This document shows, piece by piece, positions 45,063 to 54,925 of a stretch of DNA of 64,000 bases (position 1 is its first letter; each line of letters starts with the position of its first letter). Origin of the DNA: 'Nostoc azollae' 0708 (GTDB taxonomy: Bacteria > Cyanobacteriota > Cyanobacteriia > Cyanobacteriales > Nostocaceae); assembly GCF_000196515.1 (NCBI RefSeq), contig NC_014248.1, forward strand, positions 4,158,001 to 4,222,000. The letters run 5' to 3'. Below the pieces are notes generated by a model, which saw only the letters and a list, made by a program, of their open reading frames with translations, did not search any database and had not been told where the DNA came from. Both the position numbers and the translations under genes were made by a program.

Positions 45063-47702
45063 CTATTCTGTTGGTAAACCATTAACCTGTAGTAAATTTA
45101 AATCCCTTTCAAATATCTCATCAATGGGTAACATTTCCCCAATAGTGGTCATAAATTTATGATCTTTTGTTGCCCGAATTATTGTACCATCATCTAAACA
45201 ATATTCATACACTTCCTGCACACCCCGATGATGCCATTGTGCTATTGGTTGTGTGTAAATATTTCCATTTTCATCAACGCTGAAAAGACTGCACTCAATC
45301 CTTTTTTCGACAATTTCCCCAATAGGAATCAAACCATATTCAACAGTCAAAACCTCTGTTTTATAACTTAAACAATACTCGGCAAATTTCAACATATCTG
45401 CAAATAGCTTTTCTGCAACTTGCTTCTTCACCCCATTTTTCATTGCACCGTCAATAAACTTTTCTTCCTGCTTCTGCATTTCCGAAACTTTCTTTTTACC
45501 CATAGCACGACGCAGTAAGTCAGCTTGTCCTAAAGAATAACCTGCCATATCTTGAGCAATTTTCATAATTTGCTCTTGATAAACCATAATTCCATAGGTT
45601 TCATTTAAAATAGGTTCTAAAATTCCTGTTTCATATTCAATTTCTTCCCTTCGATGTTTACGGTTAATAAACTTAGGAATCAATCCTGCATCTAATGGTC
45701 CAGGTCGATAAAGTGCCAAAATAGAAGAAATATCTTCGATATTAGAAGGCTTCAAATCTCTCACTATCTGCTTCATTCCCGAAGATTCTAATTGAAATAC
45801 ACCTTCCAAATCTCCAGATTCTAATAATGAGTATGCCTTTTGTACTTCTTTAGGTAATGTACTATGTTGACCTTTAGCTAATATATGTTGTGCTTTTCTT
45901 TCTTGACCAGTAATTTCATCGGGGTCAATTTTGTAACCATTAGTTTCTTGAATTAAATCAATAGTTTTTTGAATCAGAGTCAGGTTACGTAAACCCAAAA
46001 AGTCCATTTTTAATAAACCCAATGATTCCAAATCTTCCATGAAATATTGGGTAATTACGGAACCATCATTATTTCGTTGTAAAGGAACAATTTCATCTAA
46101 AGGTTCAGCAGAAATAACCACACCTGCTGCATGAACACCAAAGGTTTTATTAGTTCCTTCAATTCGCATAGCCATATCTAGCCAATGACGAATTTTAGCA
46201 TCATGATCATATTTTTCCTTAAACTCTGGTGCTGGTGTTTCATTAGAAACCATAACTTTGAGTTTAGTTGGTTTTCCCCGTACCACCGGAATCATTTTCG
46301 CCATTTTGTCAGCTTCCCCATAGGGAATATCCAACACTCTAGCCACATCTTTTAATACTGCTTTTGATGTTAAACGGTTAAAAGTAATAATTTGGGCAAC
46401 TCTATCAGCACCATATTTATTAGTTACATATTCAATTACTTGATCTCGTTTCTCAATGCAAAAATCCGTATCAATATCAGGCATTGATTTCCGTTCTGGG
46501 TTCAAAAATCGCTCGAATAGTAAACCATGATGTACCGGGTCAATATTAGTAATTCGCATGGCATAAGCGACCAAAGAACCGGCCGCAGAACCACGACCTG
46601 GTCCCACAGGAATATTATTATCTCGCGCAAATTTGATGTAGTCCCACACAACTAAAAAGTATGTAGAAAAACCCATTCTTTGCAGCATTTTTAATTCATA
46701 TTCCAATCTTTCTTTATAAATTTGATCTACTTCGCTGCGAGATTTGCGATTTAATCTTTCTAAAAGTCCTTGCCAAGCAATTTCTTCTGCGTAAGTATCA
46801 GGAGTGTGACCGGAAGGAATAGGAGGAGTAGGAATTTTCGGCTCATCCATAATATGGTAAGGCTCGATTTTATCCCCTACTTCTTCCGTTGTGGCAATGG
46901 CTTCGGCAATGACATAATCGGGTAAATGATCACGAAATAGCTGTTGCATTTCTTGGGCAGATTTGAGATATTCTGTGCCGCTATACCTCATTCTCTTATC
47001 TTCACTAATTAGCTGTCCTGTTTGAATACAAAGTAAAGCGTCGTGTGCTTCTACGTCAAAGCAAGAAATGTAATGGGAATCATTGGTAGCAATAAATTTA
47101 ATGCCTAATTCACGGGCAATTTTCACAATTTCGACATTAACAATTCTGTCTTCTTGTGAACCGTGGTCTTGAATTTCTAAATAGAAATCTTCACCAAATA
47201 CTTCTTTATACCATTTAGCAACTTTTCGGGCGGCATCTGGTCTCTTACTAAGAATTGCTTGGGGAATTTCTCCACCTAAACATGCGCTGGTGACAATTAA
47301 ACCTTCTTTATATTCTTTGAGCGAATTTTTATTAATACAAGGACGGGAAAAAATACCTTTACCTTGCACACCTTGAAGGTGAGAAATTGTGGTTAATTTA
47401 ACTAAATTTCTATAACCTTTTGTATTTTTAGCTAAGACAACTTGATGATATTTAGGACGGCGTTCTTGTTTTTCAATATCACCGTTAATAATATACATTT
47501 CGTTGCCAATAATTGGCTTAATATTCTTACTACGACAGACTTTTATCAGTTCAACAGCGCCATACATGACACCATGATCTGTGAGGGCGATCGCTTTCAT
47601 CCCCAGTGTGATCGCTTGATCTACTAACTCTGGTAATTGACTTGCTCCATCGAGCAAACTATAGTCACTGTGAATATGTAAAGGTACAAAAGACATAAGC
47701 AA
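45063..47702 (-). CDS. dnaE: DNA polymerase III alpha subunit, N-terminal part with split intein N-half
   Basis: The 879-residue product has the PHP domain ([34 protein letters not shown]) and the polymerase active-site Asp pair in [17 protein letters not shown]. Residue 777 begins an intein at [20 protein letters not shown] and the frame ends 103 residues later at LQVNGLPTE. This is the N-half of the naturally split DnaE intein found in Nostoc-type cyanobacteria. The C-half, IntC plus the rest of DnaE, is encoded elsewhere and is not in this window. The two proteins join by trans-splicing to make the replicative polymerase. The start is either the ATG at 47702 or the one at 47696. Confidence 0.97.
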   Translation of the reverse strand: MLMSFVPLHIHSDYSLLDGASQLPELVDQAITLGMKAIALTDHGVMYGAVELIKVCRSKNIKPIIGNEMYIINGDIEKQERRPKYHQVVLAKNTKGYRNLVKLTTISHLQGVQGKGIFSRPCINKNSLKEYKEGLIVTSACLGGEIPQAILSKRPDAARKVAKWYKEVFGEDFYLEIQDHGSQEDRIVNVEIVKIARELGIKFIATNDSHYISCFDVEAHDALLCIQTGQLISEDKRMRYSGTEYLKSAQEMQQLFRDHLPDYVIAEAIATTEEVGDKIEPYHIMDEPKIPTPPIPSGHTPDTYAEEIAWQGLLERLNRKSRSEVDQIYKERLEYELKMLQRMGFSTYFLVVWDYIKFARDNNIPVGPGRGSAAGSLVAYAMRITNIDPVHHGLLFERFLNPERKSMPDIDTDFCIEKRDQVIEYVTNKYGADRVAQIITFNRLTSKAVLKDVARVLDIPYGEADKMAKMIPVVRGKPTKLKVMVSNETPAPEFKEKYDHDAKIRHWLDMAMRIEGTNKTFGVHAAGVVISAEPLDEIVPLQRNNDGSVITQYFMEDLESLGLLKMDFLGLRNLTLIQKTIDLIQETNGYKIDPDEITGQERKAQHILAKGQHSTLPKEVQKAYSLLESGDLEGVFQLESSGMKQIVRDLKPSNIEDISSILALYRPGPLDAGLIPKFINRKHRREEIEYETGILEPILNETYGIMVYQEQIMKIAQDMAGYSLGQADLLRRAMGKKKVSEMQKQEEKFIDGAMKNGVKKQVAEKLFADMLKFAEYCLSYKTEVLTVEYGLIPIGEIVEKRIECSLFSVDENGNIYTQPIAQWHHRGVQEVYEYCLDDGTIIRATKDHKFMTTIGEMLPIDEIFERDLNLLQVNGLPTE
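45066..45374 (-). other. Split intein N-terminal half (DnaE IntN), 103 residues
   Basis: Cys1 of the intein is coded at 45374-45372. Block A is [20 protein letters not shown]. Block B contains TKDHKF ([20 protein letters not shown]), the TxxH motif. The last residues before the stop are NGLPTE. The preceding extein residues are FAEY, as in other DnaE split sites. Confidence 0.95.
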
Positions 47703-47745
47703 TTAAAAATTCAACAATTAAAAATTCAACAATTAAAAATTAAAA
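47701..47745. repeat. Three tandem copies of a 15-bp AT-rich unit
   Basis: The unit aattaaaaattcaac is present twice exactly and a third time with a changed end, just upstream of the dnaE-N start on the minus strand. Confidence 0.8.
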
Positions 47746-47860
47746 AATCAAGATGCAGTAACAGCTTAACAGTTTTTCTCCACAATGACCTCTAACAATG
47801 CGAAACTTTTCTCCTGACAACTGATGTTCTAGTAGAGACAAATATACAATAGTATCCATC

Positions 47861-49122
47861 ATGAACAAAATTAAGGCTATTACCTGGTTAAAGCGTATTC
47901 CTCTCACCTTACAAATCATCATTGCCCTAGTCCTGCCAATCATCTTAGGTATGGCTTTAGGCGGAGGAAATCCTAGCCGCAGCAATGCCACCTTAATTAC
48001 TAACTTAGCAATTCCCGCTGAATTAGTATTCAAAGCACTCCGCGCCTTAGCTACACCTTTAATTCTAGTAGCAGTGCTCCACACCTTCATGACTACCAAT
48101 CTTCCCGGTACAGCCGGTAGACGGTTAGCAGTGCTGCTTTTAACTAACACCATACTAGCTATTGTTGTGGTACTCTTAGTACCCAACATTTTACGTCCAG
48201 GTACTTGGGGAACTTTAGTAGCCCCAGGTAGCACAGAAATCACTCCTAAAAGTTTCGACCCTTGGGGATTATTTAAAGATGCCTTACCAGAAGCCATCCT
48301 CAAACCCCTGGTTGATAATAATGTCATCCAACTCATCGTTATCGCCCTCAGCTTTGGTATAGTTTTACAAGCATTAAAATCAGAACAAATCAATGCTGGA
48401 AAGACAGCATACCAACGAATTGAAGATGTAATTGCCATATTATTTGAAGCAATTATCAGTATCCTCAAGTGGGTAATTGCCTTAGTACCTATATTAGTAT
48501 AGTCGCCAAAATCACTGCCGGAAGAGGCTTTGTAGCATTTCAATCCTTAGCAGCCTTCATCTTAGCAGTGTTAGTAACCTTATTTTTACAAGCTTGTTAT
48601 TACCTCACCAGAGTGAAATTTGGTTCTTGGGTAAACCCGGTGAAATTCTTAGCTGGTGCTGCTGATACCTATTTAACAGGCTTTCCCACCTCTTCTTCAA
48701 GAAGAGCAATGCCCATCACTTTTGAAGTTTCACAAACAAAAATTGCTTTAAGAAAATCTTCTGCTTCTTTAGACGCATTAGTTGGCGCAAATTTCAATAA
48801 TGATGGCACAGCCCTTTATGAAGCCATATCTGCATTGTATATTTCCCAAGTCATTGGGCAACATCTGAGTTTAGGACAGCAATTAGTTGTCGTTCTCACA
48901 TCTATTTTTGCCTCAGTGGGTGGAGCAGGTATTCCCAATGCTGGACTAGTAACGATGACCTTGGTTTTCACTTCCGTAGGTTTACCGATACAGTATATAG
49001 CTTTATTGGTGACAGTAGACTGGTTTTTAGATCGTTGTCGCACGGCAATAAATGTCATGGGAGATATCACTGTCAGTGCTTTACTAGATGGCAAAAAGCC
49101 CCGTTCTATAGACGAGGCGTAA
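47861..49122 (+). pseudogene. Dicarboxylate/amino acid:cation symporter (DAACS) with one frameshift
   Basis: The first frame (47861-48502) starts MNKIKAITWLKRIPLTLQII and includes helices 1-4 (LGMALGGGNPS; ALATPLILVAVLHTF). The second frame (to 49122) continues IVAKITAGRGF and carries the serine-rich re-entrant loop TSSSRRAMPITFEVSQTKIA, the NxDGT motif NFNNDGTALYE and the DRCRTAINVMGD block. A shift near 48497 (LVPILV/ SIVAKI) breaks a ~420-residue transporter that would take up acidic amino acids or dicarboxylates with Na+ or H+. No other lesion is seen, so inactivation looks recent or the shift is an assembly error. Confidence 0.85.
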
Positions 49123-49159
49123 TCAGTTATCAGTTGCCAGTTGCCCAATGCCCAATTTT

Positions 49160-49339
49160 TTAAGACTGGTGATGTCCTTTAGCATCGCAATGTTTAACCA
49201 AGCACCGTTCTAAAAGTTGGATTCGCCAAAGTAAGGCAAAGCGGTAAGGATTCCATATCAATTTAGTATTAGGACTAAATAAGGGTTGGTTCAAATAATG
49301 CCAAAGAGGGAATTTAATTGTTGTGTTTTTACAAGCCAT
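49160..49339 (-). CDS. Small protein of 59 residues, probable conserved cyanobacterial ORF
   Basis: The frame reads MACKNTTIKFPLWHYLNQPL, FSPNTKLIWNPYRFALLWRI and ends CLVKHCDAKGHHQS. It has a coherent aromatic and basic pattern (PLWHYL...FSPNTKLIWNPYRFALLW) and no internal disruption. There is no signal peptide. I have an impression of similar small hypothetical proteins in Nostocales but no named family. No Shine-Dalgarno is visible on the coding strand. It lies between the symporter pseudogene and the macro-domain gene. Confidence 0.5.
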   Translation of the reverse strand: MACKNTTIKFPLWHYLNQPLFSPNTKLIWNPYRFALLWRIQLLERCLVKHCDAKGHHQS

Positions 49340-49502
49340 AGGAGGAACAAAACTTTATAAAATTGCGTCAGGAGTAGTTGTGATTTCATTGAATAATTAA
49401 GTTTCAACTACTAAATACCTTTTACATAGAAGATTAAACCAATATTTTTTGATTGTCTTGGTGGAAATCGCGGAAGTTAAAAAAATTTAACTTTTGCATT
49501 CT

Positions 49503-50090
49503 TCAAAAAAGTTTGACTAAATCCTGCATTTGTTGCTGGTGCGAACTTTGGTAGGGGGGAAGACTGAGAAGGAAGTTTTGATAAGCCATGGAGATTTGTC
49601 TAGCCACTTCATCAATAGGTATACAACCAATAGTTGTCCCCAACCCAGGAACAGCGACTATATTAATTTGTTTTTCTAAACAATTACAGTAGAATTTATT
49701 ATGTTGACGAATTACCAACAGAGTTGACCACATACCTTGATACACATGATCTTTACCAGCCATAGATATGGGCATTCTGAGACTTGGAGTATGAGCAATA
49801 AAAGGATGTAAAGAGTGATTTATTTCTAAAATTAAGGATGAACCTATGGGTTGATCTCCTAAATACTCTTCTTGAATGCGTTGTTGTAATAATTTTTCTA
49901 CATCTTCACCGAAAAATCTGAGAACTGCTGCATCAATATTATTGTTAGCAGAGGACAAGCAACTAGAGGCGGTAACTACACGATCTAAAAGAGGCAAATC
50001 TTCAAAAGTGCCATTAACTATTTCTACATTAGGTAAGCCTTCAAAATAATCTGCAAAAGTTCTGCATAAAAAAGTTTTAGTATGTAGCAA
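49503..50090 (-). CDS. Macro-domain-like protein, start uncertain
   Basis: The ~195 residues fit a macro (ADP-ribose-binding) domain: TFADYFEGLPNVEIVNGTFE at the start, VVTASSCLSSANNNIDAAVL where macro domains have SPANS.G.M.GGID, and RFFGEDVEKLLQQRIQEEYL. Then comes IGSSLILEINHSLHPFIAHT with PTLRMP-like SLRMPISM. The NS(F)G loop is altered to SSCLSSANNN and the GGID block to NNID. Ligand binding could therefore be impaired. The open frame lacks a good ATG: it begins at TTG 50090 and can be extended upstream with no clear start codon. It may be a gene in early decay. Confidence 0.6.
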   Translation of the reverse strand: MLHTKTFLCRTFADYFEGLPNVEIVNGTFEDLPLLDRVVTASSCLSSANNNIDAAVLRFFGEDVEKLLQQRIQEEYLGDQPIGSSLILEINHSLHPFIAHTPSLRMPISMAGKDHVYQGMWSTLLVIRQHNKFYCNCLEKQINIVAVPGLGTTIGCIPIDEVARQISMAYQNFLLSLPPYQSSHQQQMQDLVKLF

Positions 50091-50247
50091 AATCAGTTTT
50101 AAGGGAATATTATAACCCCAAGTTAGACAGGAATCTGTGTTGAGGTCTTTACTTTTTTAGTTTGATTCATTAATCAAGAAAATTAGATGGCACTTAATAA
50201 CAACAAAGGAAGATAGAATCAATGTTTAACTTAATATGAGCTAATTT

Positions 50248-50589
50248 TCATGTTGTTACTCCCTCATTTATTTTAATTGGAAAGACTGATTGTTTAAGTA
50301 CATGATAAATATCTAAAAATAATAATTGTAGAGGTTCATTGGCAATAATCGGATAAGGAAGTAATTGTAAACAATCCTCTAAATTATGGACAATTTTCTG
50401 CAAACTTGTAAATCCTAGCATGGCTGGGCCACCTTTGAGGCTAAAGGTAGTAGGGAAAATTGCTTCTAATTCGTATCTATCATCAATTGTATTTTGCATA
50501 TTCAGGGAACCGTTGTAGATGGTGTTCAGGTGTTCTTGTGATTCCTCGACATAGTAACCTATGATGTTTTGAAATTTTTCTGGGTTCAT
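50248..50589 (-). pseudogene. Hpt-domain fragment lacking the phospho-acceptor His
   Basis: The frame from the ATG at 50589 reads MNPEKFQNIIGYYVEESQEH and then TTFSLKGGPAMLGFTSLQKI. CheA/PilL-like hybrid kinases here have RAAHSIKGGAAMLG, so Phe stands where the phosphorylated His should be. The fragment is ~113 residues, while such hybrid kinases run to >1000, and the rest of the kinase is absent. It cannot take part in phosphotransfer. An upstream in-frame ATG at 50625 exists. Confidence 0.7.
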
Positions 50590-50625
50590 AATTTTAATAG
50601 GTGTTAGTTGAAAACCAATATCCAA

Positions 50626-51050
50626 TCATACTTATTAGGCATTCTTTGCCAGTATTCTGATAGTACAGGTGCTATTTCTTAGGAACATCTTCGGTATACA
50701 AACCAAACAACTAAGGAGTATGTTAGAGTATGTTTGAAGTTTGATTGTTTTGACAACTACTGGTGAATAACTACAAGAGAGGATGCTCTTCTTCCAGAAA
50801 GAGACTCCTTAATGTTTGTTGTTCGTATTTAGTTAGACTACCCACTTCTAACTGGATTCCTATCTTGAGTTAACGCAAAAAACCGCTTTCACTAGTGAAG
50901 CGGTTCTGAATCTATAAAGGGAATAGGGAATAGGGTTTAGGGAGATCGAGAGAATAATATATTCCCTCCTGATTCCTGATAGCGTACCCTACGGCAAGTA
51001 AGCTAAACTTAGTGTGCCGTAGGCATAGCGTGACGATAGCCATACTCCTT
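50626..51050. other. Intergenic region with terminator and palindromes
   Basis: No gene is seen. It holds the flv1 terminator (50876-50905) and palindrome-family words around 50981-51040 (tagcgtaccctacggc; gccgtaggcatagcg). Confidence 0.45.
50876..50905 (-). terminator. Rho-independent terminator downstream of flv1
   Basis: On the minus strand AACCGCTTCACT/AGTGAAAGCGGTT (about 12 bp with one bulge) is followed by TTTTT. It lies ~150 bp after the flv1 stop and is oriented to end the flv3-flv1 operon. Confidence 0.75.
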
Positions 51051-52856
51051 CTAATAATGTGTACCTGTCTTGCGGTGGTTGATAGCTGTTATGGCATCGG
51101 GTTTGAGTAATTTACCGTTATCTACGGTTGCATAGACTACCCAATGATCACCACATTCCAGACGTTGGTTAACGGAACATTCTAAATATGCTGAAGCGTC
51201 AGTGAGAACTGTACAACCGTTGTCTGCGTCTACAGTCTGGAAGTTAGCAAACCGGTCTTCTCCGGGGGTGAAATTTTTACGGAAATGTTTCATGTAGTCT
51301 ACATGAACTCCTTCCGGGAGAATATTCAGGACAAATTTACCACCGGGATACATGAGGGATTCTACGGCTCTATCTTTGGCGATCGCCACCGTAATTCCTG
51401 GTGGGTTAAAAGTAGCTTGAGAAACCCAAGCACCTAACATTCCTGTGGAAACTTCTCCTTGTTTAGCACTGACCACACAGACAGAACCAATAATTCTGCC
51501 CACTGCTTGTTCTGTTGGGGTAGCTGCTTGTTGGGGTACACGAATTTTCCTAGCCTTTTTCAACCCCTGTGCAAAATCTGTACCAATTTCTTCACACATT
51601 TTCAGAGTCACTTCATCAGGTTTAAACTTCACTTTCAACGTGTCGAAGCCAAACCGATATCCAGCATCTCGCAGTTTACATTCAACTAAATCTAAAGCTT
51701 CTCCACTCCAACCATAGGAACCAAACACCCCAGCCAGTTTACTACTGTCACCAGTAGCTAAGACAATACCTAAAGCTGTGTGAATAGGTGTAGGTGCATG
51801 ACCACCAATAGTCGGAGTACCAATAATTAAAGCATCCGCTTGTTCTACGGTATGACGAATTTCGTCAGGTGGTGCAAATTCGCAATTAATAGAATGAACA
51901 GCGACTCCTCCTTTAGTTAGCCCCAAGGCCATCGCCTGTGCTAAAATCGCTGTATTTCCATAAGCTGAAGCGTAAAGTAACGCCACAGATATTTCCCGAT
52001 TCTTTTGAGAATGACTCCATTCACCATAAGCTTTAGTCAATTCAATTAAGCCAGTACGTACCAAAGGACCATGACCAACAGCATACATTCTCACCTGCAA
52101 ATCAGAGATCTTCTCCAAAGCAGCTTCTACGTGAGTTGCATGGGGAGCCATCAAACAATTAAAATAGTAACGTTGGTCTTCCTTAAAGCTTTCCACATTG
52201 TCATCAAAGACTTGATCACCACAGATATGCACTCCAAATAATTTATCTGTGTAGAGAATTTGGGTCTGCTGGTCGTAGGTACAAAGTGCTTCTGGCCAAC
52301 GGGGACTAGGAGTAGGTAAGAATTTTAAAACATGACCCTTACCCAAATCTAATGTTTCTTTACCACGCATGACCAAAACTTTGATATCTTGGTCTGGGAA
52401 AGATGCTCGCAAATTATTTGCACCAAGAAGAGAACAAACAAAAGTAATTTGTGGTGCAAGTTCTAAAAGTGCTTTTAAAGTTGGTATCCGATTGGGGCTA
52501 AAATGACCCATAATCACATAATCCAACTTGCGGAAGTTGACCGTATTCTGCAAAGCTTCTAGATAAATAGTGGTGAAGCTTTCTCCCGGAGGATCAATCA
52601 ATGCAGTATTATCGGCTTCTATTAAATAGCAATTAGAGGTAGTACCTCTTTCTAGTGCATATTCAATTTCAAACCGGAGACGTGACCAACTTCTCGCTCT
52701 GAGAACCTTTGTATTTGTAGCAATAGGTAGAACTTGTACGTCGCGTGGTTTGGAATCGCTCATAGATTTTTTAGATGTTTGTTGTGGAGAAAAAACTTGA
52801 GAAAACCAATTTTTAGCCGATGCAAAAGCGTTGGAAAAAGAATCTGGAAGTTCCAT
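51051..52856 (-). CDS. flv1: Flavodiiron protein, Flv1 type (diflavin flavoprotein)
   Basis: From the ATG at 52856 (MELPDSFSNAFASAKNW) the product has ~601 residues. It contains a metallo-beta-lactamase-like diiron domain, a flavodoxin domain (YASAYGNTAILAQAMALGLT) and a C-terminal flavin-reductase domain (GRIIGSVCVVSAKQGEVSTG). In the first domain the canonical diiron ligands HxExDH are replaced (MGHFSPNRIPT), and the bridging Asp region reads TDKLFGVH. This is the signature of Flv1-type class C proteins, which work as a hetero-complex with Flv3. They reduce O2 to water with photosynthetic electrons. It is co-directional with flv3 (45 bp from the upstream ATG at 52955 to the flv3 stop; ~145 bp from the chosen start), indicating one operon. 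An alternative start is at MSDSKPRDVQ. Confidence 0.9.
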   Translation of the reverse strand: MELPDSFSNAFASAKNWFSQVFSPQQTSKKSMSDSKPRDVQVLPIATNTKVLRARSWSRLRFEIEYALERGTTSNCYLIEADNTALIDPPGESFTTIYLEALQNTVNFRKLDYVIMGHFSPNRIPTLKALLELAPQITFVCSLLGANNLRASFPDQDIKVLVMRGKETLDLGKGHVLKFLPTPSPRWPEALCTYDQQTQILYTDKLFGVHICGDQVFDDNVESFKEDQRYYFNCLMAPHATHVEAALEKISDLQVRMYAVGHGPLVRTGLIELTKAYGEWSHSQKNREISVALLYASAYGNTAILAQAMALGLTKGGVAVHSINCEFAPPDEIRHTVEQADALIIGTPTIGGHAPTPIHTALGIVLATGDSSKLAGVFGSYGWSGEALDLVECKLRDAGYRFGFDTLKVKFKPDEVTLKMCEEIGTDFAQGLKKARKIRVPQQAATPTEQAVGRIIGSVCVVSAKQGEVSTGMLGAWVSQATFNPPGITVAIAKDRAVESLMYPGGKFVLNILPEGVHVDYMKHFRKNFTPGEDRFANFQTVDADNGCTVLTDASAYLECSVNQRLECGDHWVVYATVDNGKLLKPDAITAINHRKTGTHY

Positions 52857-53000
52857 ATAAATTATGAAATGATCGCCGTAAAATATCTGTGCATTGCAAT
52901 TCAAAATTAAAAAATGGGTAATGGGGAATTGGTAATCGGGAGAATTATCTATCACCTATCCCCAATACCCAGTCCCCAATACCCAGTCCCCAGTCGCCAA

Positions 53001-54719
53001 TTAGTAGTAGTTCCCTACTTTGCGATGACGTACTGCTGTAACTGCGTCAGGTTTAGAAACTCGTCCATTTTCAACTGTGCAGTATAAAATCCAGTGGTCA
53101 CTACATTCCATGCTGGTGACAACTTCACATTCCATGTATGCAAGTGCATCTGTCAAAATTGGTGAACCGTTTTTGGCGGTTTGGGTTTTTACTCCGGCAA
53201 ATCTATCTGCACCGGGATGTAAACGCTTGAGGAAGTGCTTTTTCAGGTCTTGATAATTTCCTTCTTCCAGAACGTTGAGAACAAAGCGATCACCTATTTG
53301 CAGTAAGCTATCAATAGCCCGATCTTTAGCTACAGCCATGGTGAATCCTAACGGCTGTAAACTAGCTTGTGTCACCCAGGAAGCTATCATTGCACCACTA
53401 ATATCACCTTTTTTGGTGGTAACAATGTACAATCCACTGCTAATCCGACCCAACGCTTTTTCCATGTTCACGTCGAGGGATTTGATTTGTTTGATGTTGC
53501 GTTCCCGCATCACCAATTGTCCCAAATCTGTACCTGCTTCTCCACAAATTTGGTACGTAAAGACACCAGGAACTTCTTTAATGCGAATTGCTGGAAATGC
53601 TTCTTTAATTCCCAAGTCAATAAACTTACGACGTAAGGTATCAATGGGTTCATCATCGCCACCGTAACATTCAAATAGTCCCACTACTTGCTTATTTTTG
53701 GCGACTGATAGCAATGAACTGATACCAGATTGAGCAGAAATCGAACTAGTTGGAGGCATTCCAATCACAAGACCTGATGCTCTACCTGCTAGTTCTTGAA
53801 TTTCTTGAGGTTCTGCGGTGTTCAGATCAATTACTTCTACTCCCACACCAGCTTTTTGGATACCTTCAGAAATTGCCATAGCCAAGCGATCACTATAACC
53901 GTATTCTGAAACATAGAATAAACCAACAGTAGTTTCTGCTGTGGCTTGTCTTTGGCTCCAGCTTTGATAACACTCTGTCAGAATATCTAAGTGATGGTGT
54001 AGTAATGGTCCGTGTCCGTTGGCAATAATGTTAATTTTGCCTAAATCACCCATTCTCTTCATTGCATTCAATAGAGAACGAGCATTTGGACTCATTAAGC
54101 AATCGTAGTAAAATCTGAAGTCGGCTTCAATGGCCTCTAAATCTTCGTCAAAGGTGCGATTATCACAAAAATGCATTCCAAAAGCATCGCAAGTGTAGAT
54201 GATTTGGGTTTTGCGGTCAAAGCTGAAAATGGTATCAGGCCAGTGTAAATTTGGCGCACTGACGAATTCTATTTCATGTCCTTTACCAATATTAATGCGA
54301 TCGCCACTTTTAACAATTCGCTTGGAAAAAGGATCATGTACCAAACCTTCCAAAAATTGCAGTGCTACTTTGGAAGCTAAAACAGTCGCTCTTGGTGCTA
54401 ACTGTAATACATCTTCTACCAAACCACTATGATCTGGTTCTGTATGACTGACAATTATATAATCAATAGTTTTGGGGTTAACCAAACTTTTGAGTGTATC
54501 TAAATACAATTGACGAAACTTCTGGTGAGAAGTATCAATCAAAACAGTTTGTTCACCTCTAATTAAATATGAATTATAGGTTGTGCCGTTTTGCAGTCCA
54601 AATTCAATATCAAAACGATCCCGATCCCAATCAAGAGAGCGAATCGCCGTGGTGTTAGGGGCAATTTCAACAGTTTGTATAGTTAACCGAGGCTCAACTT
54701 CCTCTGAGATCGCTACCAT
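53001..54719 (-). CDS. flv3: Flavodiiron protein, Flv3 type (diflavin flavoprotein)
   Basis: The 572-residue protein starts MVAISEEVEPRLTIQTVEIA. The diiron domain keeps the canonical ligands (IIVSHTEPDHSGLVEDVLQL; CDAFGMHFCD; NGHGPLLHHH). A flavodoxin domain (VSEYGYSDRLAMAISEGIQK) and a C-terminal flavin reductase (GRISSGLYIVTTKKGDISGA) follow. Flv3 proteins reduce O2 to water together with Flv1. In Anabaena the adjacent flv1B/flv3B pair is heterocyst-specific and protects nitrogenase. The back-to-back order here matches that pair, so I infer flv3B/flv1B. The frame is intact. Confidence 0.92.
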   Translation of the reverse strand: MVAISEEVEPRLTIQTVEIAPNTTAIRSLDWDRDRFDIEFGLQNGTTYNSYLIRGEQTVLIDTSHQKFRQLYLDTLKSLVNPKTIDYIIVSHTEPDHSGLVEDVLQLAPRATVLASKVALQFLEGLVHDPFSKRIVKSGDRINIGKGHEIEFVSAPNLHWPDTIFSFDRKTQIIYTCDAFGMHFCDNRTFDEDLEAIEADFRFYYDCLMSPNARSLLNAMKRMGDLGKINIIANGHGPLLHHHLDILTECYQSWSQRQATAETTVGLFYVSEYGYSDRLAMAISEGIQKAGVGVEVIDLNTAEPQEIQELAGRASGLVIGMPPTSSISAQSGISSLLSVAKNKQVVGLFECYGGDDEPIDTLRRKFIDLGIKEAFPAIRIKEVPGVFTYQICGEAGTDLGQLVMRERNIKQIKSLDVNMEKALGRISSGLYIVTTKKGDISGAMIASWVTQASLQPLGFTMAVAKDRAIDSLLQIGDRFVLNVLEEGNYQDLKKHFLKRLHPGADRFAGVKTQTAKNGSPILTDALAYMECEVVTSMECSDHWILYCTVENGRVSKPDAVTAVRHRKVGNYY

Positions 54720-54925
54720 GATTCGTCTCCGAGTCCAAATAATATTCTCTTCTCAACCCATTTTCTTACTAAACTCTTTTTAAAGTTGTAATGAAGAATA
54801 TATTTTGAGAAATTCAACTTGTATCAATTACTGCCTTACTGACTCCTTGCAAAACACTTTTCCAGCAAGCTCTACTTGTATTCACTGGTGTAGGTGCGCT
54901 AAGTAATTCTAACGCACCCTCAAAA

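Noticed and set aside
47740-48543. Long minus-strand open frame opposite the symporter
   Set aside because: It is a shadow of the symporter coding region on the other strand. Its composition is atypical and it matches no family.
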